Part shown: piece by piece, positions 10,796-21,899 of the stretch | Position numbering within the stretch: the first letter of the stretch is position 1 | How the letters are laid out: each line of letters starts with the position of its first letter | NCBI GenBank assembly: GCA_037039925.1 | Contig: JAXRKP010000082.1 | Coordinates: 393,501-457,500 of the forward strand | Length of the DNA: 64,000 bases | Reading direction: 5' to 3' | Origin: Doris montereyensis | Taxonomy: Eukaryota > Mollusca > Gastropoda > Nudibranchia > Dorididae | Program-made: the position numbers and the translations under genes | Notes under the pieces: model-generated | The model's input: only the letters and a program-made list of their open reading frames with translations | What the model was told of the DNA's origin: nothing | Database searches by the model: none

Positions 10796-12933
10796 ATAAA
10801 AATAGTCCTGTCTACTTTTTAAAATGATAGTACACCACCTATGTAGCACACGTTAATAGCATACACACAGATTAGGGCAAGTGTACCTTGCCTTTATTAT
10901 TAATATTATTGTTATCATTATTGTATTGTGTGTACCACACTGGTGATCTAAATTAAGTGCCCACTTTTCAGTTTTGTCTGAACGGTTATTAAAGCTATCA
11001 CACATAGTTGTAAGTTGTTCAACAGCAATGCCTCAATTGAATGAAAAAGAGAGAAGGCTGGGTCTGGGAAGGCTGAGGGTAAACGTATCCACAGTGGCTG
11101 GGGCCTTCGGTCAACGTTCAAAGCAAAACTATCCGAGTATGGCTGGGTTTCCTGATGAGATAGGTCCAACTATATAGATATATGCGCATATTCATAGATT
11201 CATAAATGTAATAGGTTCGGTTATCTCACCATATTTTGTCGGGCATGAATCATTTTAGCTTGGAGTCTCACATTCATTAACCCTATCCAGGCGGGTCTCG
11301 TATATTTGCATGCCGCTGGTCACTCTAAGCACACCTACGCTAGCGGCGAGTCCCGTATATTTGCATCACTCCAGCAAGATTAAGCGTTAGTGGCGGGTCC
11401 CGTATAACTGCACTACAGTACACTCAAAGACGGGTTTTGAGAATGCCTCTATTCTGACCAATTACGCTGATCAACCCATGCCACGCCAAACAGAGAAAGT
11501 CTATTATTCTAAAGGGGTAAAAGTGAATTCATTTCCGAGGCTAACACACACTCGATATATTTCTTATAAAGAGATACAACAACACACAGGAGCTCTATCT
11601 CAAATGCAGGCTGTCGACCCTCTGCAAATTGTACAAAACCAAAGACTCTTGTCTTCGTATGACCGATGCAACTTTTGGACGGATGTCAATTACTTTAGTA
11701 AGAAGCTCCACCCACAAGCAAGAAATGGTGATTGATATAAATAAAAGATATCAGTGGCCAATCACATTGCACACCTAAGGTCAGCATGAATGGAGGGCGT
11801 GACCTTCAGTCAATAAAAAGAAACCATGTTCAGGGTTGACCAGTCGGGGGGACAATTGTGTTGATGGTTATATGGTCAAACGCCACATATGTTAAAATAT
11901 ATCTCCACCTCTTTTTCACATAAGAATGAAGAGATTATAGAGTGTTGAAAGTACAGGGGAAAATTGAAGCTTTCATCTGAGTTCAGCGACCAGCAACAAA
12001 GGAACTTTGATCTCTCAAACAGGTCCATTTCACATGGTCATGACGACATGTGGTATCTGGGCAAGAGGAAGGGCGGCTATTTGAAGTGTATAGACATTAG
12101 AAACTACAAGAGTCTATCTTCCTACTGTATAGAAAGGACTAAGGAGGGAGACTTACATCCAGAAGTGGGGGAAGATGTGAAAAGCCACTGGATTGCGTAA
12201 GGGGTAGAGGCTGTTTGGAAGGAGGTGGATTACTATTGAACTGTAGGAAAGGAACAGCCAAGAATACAAAATGATGGTCACTCATGTCATTGTAAATGAG
12301 GAGAGAGGGTGATACTAGTTATAGACATAGAGTAGGGAGGGAGTTTTTAAAAACATGGGAAGCATGTAGCTGAGGAGAGGTGTTAGGTCTGGGATAGAGC
12401 TTGTTGCCGCAGCTGGGGCGGCACACACTTGTGAAAGCAATAAACCGGGGGCCTGTTTCTTTCATCATGGGAATGTGTCACCTCACTCAACGAAGATAAA
12501 AAAAACAAAAATAATCACAGGTACGTCGTGGTCAAGCGCTGCAGCCTCGTCAGTGGGGGGGGGACTATCGGTGCCACGTGCGGAAGTCTCATACACAGCG
12601 GAACGAGATTATTGACCCATATTGAGGTCAGCCGGCAGGTTAGCCTTACAAGAGTTAATTCAAATATCACAGGTTGTCTCAGCAAAGCAGAAAAGCATGT
12701 CAAGAAATCACAAAAAGGCGCCTTGTTGACTTGTTCATAATTAGAAAAACTATTTCAGAATGAAATTAACATAGTATGTAACATTTGACTTTCTTACACT
12801 TCATTATTTGTAATAAGAAATACAATGAAACAAACTAAACTTTATGTCAATATAATATATATGTTTGAACATTCAGTTTAGTGATTTCAAGAAATCTACA
12901 AATAATGCCAGATATTTTATTTCAACATTTCAG
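10796..12933. other. No gene recognised; contains short tandem repeats at 11285-11420
   Basis: Three diverged copies of a unit containing GGCGGGTCYCGTATATTTGC lie at about 11290, 11350 and 11395. Open frames at 11478-11735 and 11964-12200 are isolated and unrecognised. A continuation of the plus-strand gene could be hidden here. Confidence 0.45.
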
Positions 12934-13052
12934 GTGATGACTCCAAAGGTAGCGAGAAAGCGATCACAAAAATCTTCAAAAGGACTGAATTCACCCATGG
13001 AACACACGACTGCCAGGATATGATGTTTGTACAAAAATTGCTTCATGACATG
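12934..13052 (+). CDS. Possible further exon of the plus-strand gene, frame uncertain
   Basis: Acceptor CATTTCAG|GTGATG. Joined in phase 0 to the exon ending 10377, it reads VMTPKVARKRSQKSSKGLNS and stops at 13021-13023, which would end the protein. In another frame it reads GDDSKGSEKAITKIFKRTEF and runs to a donor ATG|GTAACA at 13053. The second reading looks more like coding sequence but needs a different incoming phase, from an unseen exon or a base error. Confidence 0.35.
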
Positions 13053-13194
13053 GTAACAGTAATTTGAATGGATGAACATCTTTGGTCTGATGGCAAAATA
13101 ATTATGGACGGCCTTGCTGAAAACTCATGAAAAGATAGTTTTGCTCATGCCCAGAGGCCCTGAGAGCAAAAGCATATCCCTGGTTTCTGTAGCA

Positions 13195-15921
13195 TTAACT
13201 CTTTGTCTCTGGAATTTTTTCACCAGTCTGCCGGAATTAATTTTTGCTGAGCGAAAAATGTCTTTATCAACCTAAAGTAACTGCCCCTGACATGCCTCAA
13301 AAGTTAAAAAACACACAACTATTATATACCAAATTGTAATATAAATATTCATCTTATCTTATACCAAATTGTTCATCATTGAATACAGAATCTTTCTATG
13401 ACTAGTTTATACATATGGGACAAACATAAAACATGTAAAAGGTAAAAGAAGTTGGAAGGGTAGAAGAAAAGTACCGAAAATAAAACATAAATTTTGATGT
13501 TTGCTCACATGAGAGAGGTAATCCACTTGATCAGTCAGGTCCAGGGGTCTATATCATTCAAGGTGAAGTAAATCCAAAGCAGGGAAAAGTTACAGAAGTG
13601 AAATATCTTGAAAACTAAGAAAGTTATGATTATTTTTGTAAGGCCGATCAATCCATAAAAAAGCTCCGAAAAATGGTGACATCCAGAAAACAAGGGAAAT
13701 AAGCTGTCAAACGGTAAAAAATACAGATCTATGTACAAAGCAAGGGTGTAAGGCAAGCTTACAAATGAGGATCAGTATGCCACCTCTCAAAACAATGTTT
13801 TGGATGTAGGTGTGGTAGATCAGGGCATCCCTTGCATATGAAATTAGTGCGTTTGACGTTTGTGGGTGTGCTGCATACCCGACAACGTCTGTCATTCGGA
13901 ACATACGACACCAGGTGGGTAGCTCCTTCAAGGCGCTGAATAGGATTAGATCTTGGCCGACCTCTCTTCTTAGAAGGCTGCTGAATCTCAGGATTGGCAG
14001 CCGTGATGGCTGAGGCAGCCTGGCACAATTGGTTGATCAGTATGTGTTTGTATTTCTTCAATCCTATTTTTTTGCCAGGGTCAGGTCGTGTGAGACAATA
14101 CAGAATATATGAATTTACACATGCTATCTCACAGATCCAATGGAAAAGTTTCTTCCACCACTTTTTGGACTTTCTTTTTTGTATGCCATAATAACCCACC
14201 ATTTGGTCGGCCTTGTCGCATCCATTCATGCTGAAGTTGTAGTCTTTCACGACCGATGGCTTCACCGCACCTCCGTTGTCAATCGGTTCATCAACTCTTG
14301 CATTGGTAGAAACCATCACGACTTGTTTTTTTTGCCTTTTTGTCCCTGTAGGCTAAGCAAAGGATTTTATTTTCCTGCGACATCCAGTACTTGGATTGAA
14401 GATGCTGCAGTGTTGTCCCTTTTACATTCTTCAATTCTACAGGAAACCCAATTCGACGGGGTTGAAGCGTGCCGGTGTAATATTGTTTCATTCTCAGCAT
14501 CTCATCCACCAAGACCCTAGTTGTATAGAAGCGGTCGGCAAAGATACGATGACCAACCCCAATAGGCTTCAATAAAGTCTCAAAAATCCTCACCGCGTTT
14601 CTACCTTGTTGATCAAAGTCAGTAATGGGATCATATGATGTATCGGCACCATAGTATGTGAGGAGATTCAACACATACCCGGTGCTACTGTCCACTAAGC
14701 CAAAACTCTTTATATGGTATTTGTGAGGTTTTGACGCATTATATTGTTTATACTTCCACCTCCCTTTCCAACCTATTATCATTTCATCAATGCTTACATT
14801 TTGATAGGGAGTGAAAGCCTCGTTGAATCTGTCTATCAGAAGATTTATGAATGGTTCAATTTTATTTTTGCCCACTGCGTCAGGCTCTCCCACATGAAGC
14901 ATTGTGTGGTATATCACTTGGAATCGCTCTCTGTCAAACATTGCGTGATAGTACGGCGTGTACATTGAATCTTCCAACCAGTGGTAGTCTCGGACGTATG
15001 GACGTGGATCCAAGCCCATCGAGTTCGCAACAGCAAAGAATTTGTAAAGTTCATGCTTGTCTATAGGCGTCCAAGATCCATAGCAAGATCTCCTTCTTGC
15101 TGGTGTGTTCCTCATTGTTTGCTCTTCAGCATATCTATTTATAGATGTGATCAGAGAATCACACACATCGTCCGTGAAAAAGGCCCGGTAGCATTCCAAT
15201 ACTGTTGATGTTTCATCTATGAGAGCATCATTGACCCTTGGCTCTTTCCCATCTTTTGGCAAAAATCTTAGAGTGCTAGAGGTTTCTTTATTCAATTCAC
15301 TTGATCTACTTATTTCTGTCCATTCTAGATCTAATACAGTAGATCTAGATCTAGACCAGTAGTGTTAGAGCTAGCTTGCATTCTAGGCCTTTTACCTCGA
15401 CTAGGACTTGGTTGGGGCGACGCCCCCTCTCCCCTTCCTCATCACTGGAACTAGATCTGGATCTAGATATTGGCTCGGTAAACGCTGGATCCAAATCAAG
15501 GTCCCTAGCACCACCTATTTCTTCCTCTTCATCACTAGAACTACTGCTTTCACATTCTTCATTCAACGTTTCAAATAAACGAGCTGCTTGAAGCGCTGTC
15601 AGTCTTTTAGGGAGGGATCGAGACCCGGAAGACGACGACGCCATCTTGAAACAACAGAATCCAATGTAAACAAACCAAATTTTGCAGAAAATTTGATAAA
15701 AATCGATGTATTTTTGACAAAACAGTCCTCAACAAGTCGAAATCAACAAACTGAGATATTTTACTTTCGATATTAGCGTTAGGGAAGTGGTTAAAATGTT
15801 TCACTGGGCTTTCAAAAGAAACGAAACAAAGGGCCATCGGCCGAACGGTGGGAGCGTTGTTTCGGAAAAACGGCCGTTCACAAACAACGCTGTGAGCGTT
15901 GTTCCGGAGACAAAGAGTTAA
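13195..15921 (-). mobile_element. piggyBac element, 2.7 kb, with TTAA target sites and inverted ends
   Basis: TTAA at 13195-13198 and 15918-15921 are the target duplications. Just inside, CTCTTTGTCTCTGGAA (13199-13214) and the reverse complement of 15902-15917 (CTCTTTGTCTCCGGAA) form 16-bp inverted ends with one mismatch. The element carries one transposase gene on the minus strand. Right-end subterminal sequence has a further short inverted repeat (ACAACGCT/AGCGTTGT). Confidence 0.92.
13759..15644 (-). pseudogene. piggyBac transposase, frame-broken but nearly complete
   Basis: piggyBac transposases cut and paste DNA at TTAA sites with an RNase-H-like DDD core. The acidic N-terminal part (15644-15351) has KRLTALQAARLFETLNEE followed by Ser/Asp/Glu clusters. 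The core (15295-14291) has the first Asp in NVSIDEMIIGWKGRWKYKQY and the second in RIFADRFYTTRVL. After a frame change at the T8 run 14326-14333, the third Asp is in FSMNGCDKADQMVGYYG. A C-terminal cysteine-rich finger follows (CRVCSTPTNV, FICKGC, HPKHCFERWH). One base too many (or two too few) in the A8 run, and another frame change near 15340-15355, interrupt it. All catalytic positions remain, so it is young or its breaks are consensus errors. Confidence 0.88.
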
Positions 15922-16596
15922 GATTCATAGCCTATCGTCTACTTTGCACAAGTCTATTTACATGTCTACCAACCAGAACATAAAAAACGTGTTCAGTACG
16001 GTTTTTGCTTTGAGTCTGTAAATCTGTATTTACCTTGAAAAGAATATGAGGATTAATTATTTATTATTAAAGAATCCATACTTAGTGAAGGCCAGAGGCT
16101 CGTCGAAGTCCGGAGGCGCCATTCCGAGTTCACAAAACCACTGCGAGCAATGCCAAACACTAACTTAAGTTAAATTATCAATATTTTCTGGAATATTACG
16201 GGCGGTCGTGCAAGTCTGTTTGTGCTGTCAGAATCTGTTTTTGTTTTGAAATTGTTGACATCTATGTATTTAGGTTGAGCATGACTAACTTTGTTGTGAG
16301 TATGATGATGTGCTTAGTTTTTCCTTTTTCCCTCTTCGTTTTTTTTTTGGTTTGTGCTGTCCAGAGCATATCCCTGGTTTCTGTAGCACTAGGATTCATA
16401 GAATACATCTATTTTGCACTACGGGTCTTTTTAGATTGAGCTTATCAGTATGGCGGTGGGCTTAGTTTTTACTATGGTTTGTGCTACTCAAAGAGCTGAG
16501 TCTGAATGAAGCCTCAATTTTTTGTACGTTCTGATGCTGAAGGTATTAGAAGTTTTATATTGAGGATCTTAGGTAGTCTATATACATATATATGTG

Positions 16597-16598
<2 letters not shown>
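15922..16598. repeat. Diverged tandem duplication around the piggyBac insertion site
   Basis: AGCATATCCCTGGTTTCTGT followed by AGCA at 16365-16388 repeats the left flank of the piggyBac element (13171-13194), and GATTCATAG at 16393 repeats its right flank (15922). The words TTGAGC, GGCTTAGTTTTT and GGTTTGTGCT recur at about 100-150 base spacing. No gene is seen. Confidence 0.6.

Positions 16599-16676
<78 letters not shown>
16599..16676. repeat. (TA)n microsatellite
   Basis: About 78 bases of near-perfect TA, flanked on the left by TATATGTGTATGTATA. Confidence 0.95.
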
Positions 16677-16677
<1 letters not shown>

Positions 16678-16679
<2 letters not shown>

Positions 16680-16750
16680 TAGTTGCTGGATAAATGCACA
16701 CTTTATAAAAGCACACTCTGCAGAAACACACGCCTTCCTCTGTTGACTGA
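16678..16750 (+). mobile_element. pogo-like MITE fragment
   Basis: Starts TACAGTAGTTGCTGGATAAA, followed by ATGCACACTTTATAAA and GCACACTCTGCAGAAACACA. It is the left end of the family seen complete at 35279-35462. No right end is found. Confidence 0.5.
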
Positions 16751-16831
16751 TTTTTTACTATATACAATCCTCAAATTTCCTCAAATCTCCTGAAAAATAA
16801 TAATCTCAAGTTATTTTCTCTATTTGCGTAA

Positions 16832-17113
16832 TCATTTCATTAATGAAAAAAACAAACATTGAAAACAGTCGCAACTTTTTTTCTGGCTTGTGCAATTATC
16901 TAACCAGATTAGGACAGGTTTCGTGTCTTTTTGTGCGCACAGGAATTTAAGTTGAAGTAATGTCTTCATCTTTCCTCTCTCGCTGATTGCCTCGTGCCAA
17001 ATTACTGTAATGTTTGTCCCCTTTGGCCCGATTGAGGCAAAAGTTTCATTGTAAACTCTGTGGTGCCATGCATGAACCTGATAACCCACACTGAACCAGT
17101 TTTGAGGAAACAA
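16832..17113 (-). pseudogene. Fragment of an RNase-H-like transposase-family gene
   Basis: Reads FSVGYQVHAWHHRVYN, TNITVIWHEAISERGKMKT and PVLIWLDNCTSQKK. The last matches the position of the WSDSCGGQNKN motif in the larger copy at 17804-19330. Because that motif lies internally in the larger copy, this is a separate truncated copy of the same or a sister family. Confidence 0.5.
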
Positions 17114-17803
17114 GCTTTAAAGATTAAAGCCTGTAAAACCAAAACTAATAAACGAAATGACATGAAACTGATATTGAAATGTCAATGGCATTTGTCAAAA
17201 GTTATCTGAAAATCACCATAATGTTTAAATTAATATAGTGGGTTTGTTTCAAATTTTGAAAAACTGGGATGCTCTGATTTTCTAATTTTCCACGCATGAA
17301 CCTGATAACCCTCATATCAGGTTCATGCATGGAATAAAGTTATTAATCAGGTGCATCAACTTGATAACCCTCATATCAGATTCATGCATGAACACAACTG
17401 ATCCCTTAAAAAAAACATGGTTTGTATGCAATATTAGAGATGTAAAAAAGATTAACATTGACAATCAATTAAAACTAAAACTAAGACCTTAGCTTGAGTA
17501 TAGACTTAGACTAATGAAGACAGGAAAAAATATTGGCAAACAATGGAGATTGAACACTGTGTGATTAAAAGAAACAAAGAGCAAGGAAAGAATACATCTT
17601 CTTAATAAGTTTGTTCAAATTTATTCTATAATACTCCATTAGAGTGACTTGATGGAGAACCAGATGAAAATAGAGTAATTAAACAAACAAACAAAAAACG
17701 TATAATTTTCAATAGCTAAAAGAAAGTGACTATTTCAGTCATGTAATGATAATAATGATTATCTTGTCCTTATAGGTAATATAAAGGCCAACATCCTACA
17801 CAT
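17114..17803. repeat. Intergenic; two foldbacks at 17289-17398
   Basis: CATGAACCTGATAACCC is followed at once by TCATATCAGGTTCATG, a near-perfect foldback, and a diverged second copy follows (CAACTTGATAACCC / TCATATCAGATTCATG). The same word GCATGAACCTGATAACCC occurs at 17072 inside the neighbouring gene fragment. The rest is AT-rich without recognisable genes. Confidence 0.6.
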
Positions 17804-19330
17804 TTACAGATAATAGCTTTCGCTCTCGCTACCAAGATAGGAATCATCATCAGTGCTGCTATCTTCTCCTTGCTCCATGGTAGATGCTGAACAAGTTCCA
17901 TTGCGCAACTTGCGTGGGGTGGGTACTGATCCTTGCAGATCTGTATAAAATTTCCTATACTTTTCTGGAATATATTGGCACAGTGAACGCAAATCTTTCA
18001 GCTTTGGTTGGGCAATTTTTCTTGTTCCATCATATATTTTTTTCAGACTGACATTGCCAACACCACCTTTTTGGTTGATGTTCACCTCTTGCCATGATTC
18101 GTTCTCATTATGGGTGTAAGCGATGTACAATTTCCCAGGATATTCACACTTATCTTTTCTTCTGAAATCTGACTTTGCTTCCATCAACAGCTGTACCCTA
18201 AATGTTTTTCTTCATGTTCTCAATGTCAATGAAGTCAGATTGTTCCATTTCTTTGACAATGAAAGGTTCCCGGCTTCTGGCACCACGAACAAAGTCAAAC
18301 CATTCTTTTGGGGTGTACACTGCAGGTGTCTTCTTTTTTCTCTTTTCGATCACCCCAAAATCCCTGTCGCAAGGAAGAAAGGTGTGCCCTGGGATGGGAA
18401 ATTTGTGCACAATCTCTTTGAATGTTTTCTTTATATGGACTGTATAGTATCAAAAGCTGACAATGTTCTTATTCTTGTTTTGTCCGCCGCATGAATCGGA
18501 CCAGGCAATGAGGTTTGGAGAGCTAAATATTTGTGTCTTTGAAGTAGGAGTTGAGGCATGACAGAACCTCACAGGAACCTCTTCCAGCAACATTTTCGGA
18601 CCACATGTTCATCACTGGGGTTTTGATGTCATTAATTCCCAAGTTATAGGTCCAAAGTTGCCATGAGTAAAAGGTGATGCTAGTGTTTATATGTGGAGTG
18701 GGGAGTGTTTGTTGAAAGTCAAAGGCGATAGTCCAGACTTCACTTGCTCGAGCAGACTCAAAATCTTTTTTCATAGTTGACTGAGCCGCCTCAGCCTTGC
18801 GCAAATGAATCTCTCGCTCATTATCTAATGCTGCATTGTTTGGCTCCACAATCTTTTGCATCTGCAGCTTGACCTCATTGGGGTCAGTTGCCTAGCACGC
18901 AGTCTGCTTTGTATTGCTGTCTTGCCTCTTTATAGCGGCGTTTGTGTTTGATATAATCCTGATAGAACTTACAGTCATTTTCACGATTACATTCCTTTTT
19001 ATGATTCATCATGTGAACGCAAATATCGCATTCTTCATCTCTTAGAAACAGTCATACTGATGTTCGAAGATTTAAAAATGCGATGAAAAGAAATGTGTGA
19101 CACATTAGCATTGGGATTTATGTTCTGGAAGTCTTTGTACATAGCTTCCATCATAATGTCGTTGGACAGTTTGTAAACTGTTCCAAAACATTTTGAAAAG
19201 AATCCTCTCTGTTCATCGGAATTCCATTAGAAGTCACAGAACCAGTAACTGACTTCGATTCACAGACTATTTTCCAATCGTTGACAAAGTCTTTGTGCTG
19301 ACACGAAGCACTGTTTCCAGATATGCAAGG
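17804..19330 (-). pseudogene. Decayed RNase-H-like transposon gene (SDSCGGQNKN family), copy A
   Basis: N to C: a segment reading NDIMMEAMYKDFQNINPNAN, a cysteine cluster CDICVHMMNHKKECN (about 19047-18960), a first acidic motif WTIAFDFQQTLPTP (D near 18720), YNLGINDIKTPVMNMW, then IAWSDSCGGQNKNKN (about 18505-18465), FPIPGHTFLPCDRDFGVIEK, EWFDFVRGARSREPF and a C-terminal DLRSLCQYIPEKYRKFYTDL. Frame changes and a TGA after NIVSF break it. I believe this is the family recent databases label DUF7869; that name is unverified. The paired D motifs suggest an RNase-H fold, so a transposase is my inference. Copy B is at 25030-26332. Confidence 0.65.
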
Positions 19331-19782
19331 AATTAAAAACTAATAAATCCCTTGAACGATTAGCTCACCAAACACACGTAATCCTGTGTGGACCTGCTGA
19401 CACGCAATACGACTTTCACATATTCTCCCACCTCGGGACTGTATCTAAAAAGGGGAAAAATTTTAAACGTAAGAAAACCCTTAACCACTAACTTCCCATG
19501 GCCTTGTCAGGAAACTATCCCAATTGGCCCAGCATAAGGAGATAACTCCGCATGGATTGAAACTTACATTCACAAAAACTCTCATATCTCTCTTATAACT
19601 CAACTTGAATCAAATACAAAAATATCGTTATAAAGGAAAATGAATTACCTTTAAGATGCTACCAAATTTATTAACTTTTATATACATCCTCATAGGAAAA
19701 AAATTCAGAACTTCAAAAATGAAAAAAATAAACAAAAATCACAACATATCTACATGAAATGTTCATATCCAGTCTTTCTAGT

Positions 19783-20850
19783 TCAGTTTTTGATGGAATT
19801 GTGCGAAACAAAGTTGATCCCACAAATGTGTGTTGCACAGAACGCACCCAAACACAACACAGTTTCAGGTCTTTTATTTGAGTTTGCTCTAACATCCTTT
19901 TCCCGACATTGAAAACGTTTTTTACGACCAGGTAGGCGAACTCTTGGGTGGTCGACAGAAGCGCAGTTAACTCTGAAGGGAGGATCTAATGACCAATAAA
20001 GGGTGTAAGCTGGCAATTTGTGAAGTCCAAACATGATATTCACATAAAGGCATGTCTTGATGTCACCATCAGTAACGGGTAAAATTATTCCCACCTTTTT
20101 GTTGAGCATAAAGGTTCTGATTGATAATCCAGATCAAGGAGAGCTGAATTAGGCCCAACATTTGAAGTGAATATGTTAATTTCAACAGGCTCCAGATCAG
20201 AACTCAATGAAAAAGTTTCACCTTCACAGTTTGGTACACGTATACTCAATCCGATTGTAACCAAATTGAGGCGGGATAAGGTTCTTATTTTTCCTGTTCG
20301 CCTTCTCCGCTGTTAACTCTGAAGGGAGGATCTAATGACCAATAAAGGGTGTAAGCTGGCAATTTGTGAAGTCCAAACATGATATTCACATAAAGGCATG
20401 TCTTGATGTCACCATCAGTAACGGGTAAAATTATTCCCACCGTTTTGTGGAGCATAAAGGTTCTGATTGATAATCCAGATCAAGGAGAGCTGAATTAGGC
20501 CCAACATTTGAAGTGAATATGTTAATTTCAACAGGCTCCAGATCAGAACTCAATGAAAAAGTTTCACCTTCACAGTTTGGTACACGTATACTCAATCCGA
20601 TTGCAACCAAATTGAGGCGGGATAAGGTTCTTATTTTTCCTGTTCGCCTTCTCCGCTGTTTCCGATGATTTTGTTTTAAAACGACAAAATTCTCCTTTTT
20701 GTGGAATTTGGCAAAGAGCCGAAGAATATTTCGCTCAGTAAAACTACTAAAATCCGGCATGGCTGCACTGCAAGCTTCGCTTCTTGAAGTTTGTCCAGAA
20801 AGAGAAGGAAAGAACTCGGAAGTTGAAACAAGCGAAAACATTTTAAACAT
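19783..20850 (-). pseudogene. Chimeric piggyBac transposase remnant: N-terminal part fused to C-terminal finger
   Basis: GDIKTCLYVNIMFGLHKLPA and YTLYWSLDPPF match the start of the piggyBac catalytic domain (normally before the first Asp). They are followed directly by PGRKKRFQCREKDVRANSNK and a CLGAFCATHICGINF-type C-terminal finger. The region with the DDD residues is missing, so it cannot be an active enzyme. A second, tandem copy of the N-terminal piece lies at 20312-20657, and 20850-20431 adds a basic N-terminus with RKQRRRRTGK. Confidence 0.65.
19966..20657. repeat. 346-bp tandem duplication inside the second piggyBac-like element
   Basis: 19966-20311 and 20312-20657 are nearly identical. 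The clear differences are in CACCTTTTTGTTGAGC versus CACCGTTTTGTGGAGC, and TTGTAACC versus TTGCAACC. GTT at the junctions is consistent with a microhomology-mediated or unequal-exchange origin. Confidence 0.93.
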
Positions 20851-20885
20851 AGCCTTGACCTACACTCCAGCGCACAAGAGTTCCA

Positions 20886-21070
20886 GCTTCGATGTGTCAA
20901 TGGACGTTTTGTCAATGGACACATCAATTCGCTGTGTCAATGGATGCTTTATCAATGGACACATCAATTCGCTGTGTCAATGGACGCATTTTTGTCAATG
21001 GACACATCAATTTGATGTGTCAATGGGACACATCAATTCTGTGTCAATGCTTTGTCAATTGACACATCCT
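20886..21070. repeat. Short minisatellite of GTGTCAATGGACACATCAAT type
   Basis: Repeated words GTCAATGGACACATCAAT and TGTGTCAATGGAC, themselves near-palindromic, near the right end of the second piggyBac-like element. They may be subterminal repeats of the element. Confidence 0.7.
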
Positions 21071-21296
21071 TTCAAAAAATCGTAGTTCGCTTTGTACTCG
21101 TGATCTTGAGATGCCGTAAAGAGAAAACGAAAGTAGAACTCTTTAAGCTTCCTGTCAACACGTTCCGGCAGGCTGTCTCTCAATTTTAAAGGCTTAAATA
21201 CCCGTTTTTACTATATGTCGATACATAACTATAGCGAGCGTTACGGGATAATACGCTATCGGGCGGTATTGGGGGATACGGGAAGTTAGTGGTTAA

Positions 21297-21899
21297 AACC
21301 ATAACAAAATTAAATCAATTCAGCATAAAACTGGTGGAAAAACATCAAGAAATGTTTAAAATAAAATTTGATTTCTTACAAACAAAGCCATCTCCAGAGA
21401 AGCAAACTTTGAAATAAAACACTCTCACTCTCAGAGAGAGGTCAGAGGTCAGGTAAAGTTGTAGTTGTAGCCAACAAGTCTGTATGTATGGATGGATAGG
21501 GGCTCTGATTGAGGTTGACTGAAATAAATAAATGACATACATCAGGAACATTTACAGGAATAGTTAATAAAAGGATGTAATATGTTTGCAATTGTCACAT
21601 GTGACAGACAAACACAATCAATATCATCATCTTGCACATACCTTTCAGTTTCAGCTTTCAGCACTGACCTCATCAAGAAAAGCAACGTCAAGTTCCGACA
21701 GCTCACTGAAAGAAATGATATGTGAAATGAAAAACATGCACACAATCACAATGAATAATACATATAAATAATAAAACAATCCATTTTATACATAATCAAA
21801 ATATCAAACCTGTGCTGAGGTCAGCAAAAGCATAAATAAAAAAATACAAATGAACACTTTACTACTTTAGCATTTACAAAATACTATTTCACTATGCAT
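21297..21899. other. No gene recognised
   Basis: AT-rich spacer between the second piggyBac-like element and the next decayed transposon gene. Short open frames only. Confidence 0.5.

Larger units (their letters stand above)
19481..21296 (-). mobile_element. Second piggyBac-like element, internally deleted
   Basis: TTAA at 19481-19484 and 21293-21296, with CCACTAACTTCCC (19485-19497) mirrored at 21280-21292, are perfect 13-bp inverted ends. The ends differ from those of the 13195-15921 element, so this is another family. It is 1.8 kb long and lacks the catalytic core. Confidence 0.88.

Noticed and set aside
15351..15644. Independent acidic 97-residue gene
   Set aside because: It lies inside the piggyBac ends, just upstream of the transposase core, and has the acidic N-terminal pattern of that family.
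16514..16767. Ile/Tyr repeat frames
   Set aside because: Translation of the (TA)n microsatellite.
20431..20850. 139-residue stand-alone protein
   Set aside because: It lies inside the second piggyBac-like element and across its tandem duplication; it is a transposase remnant.
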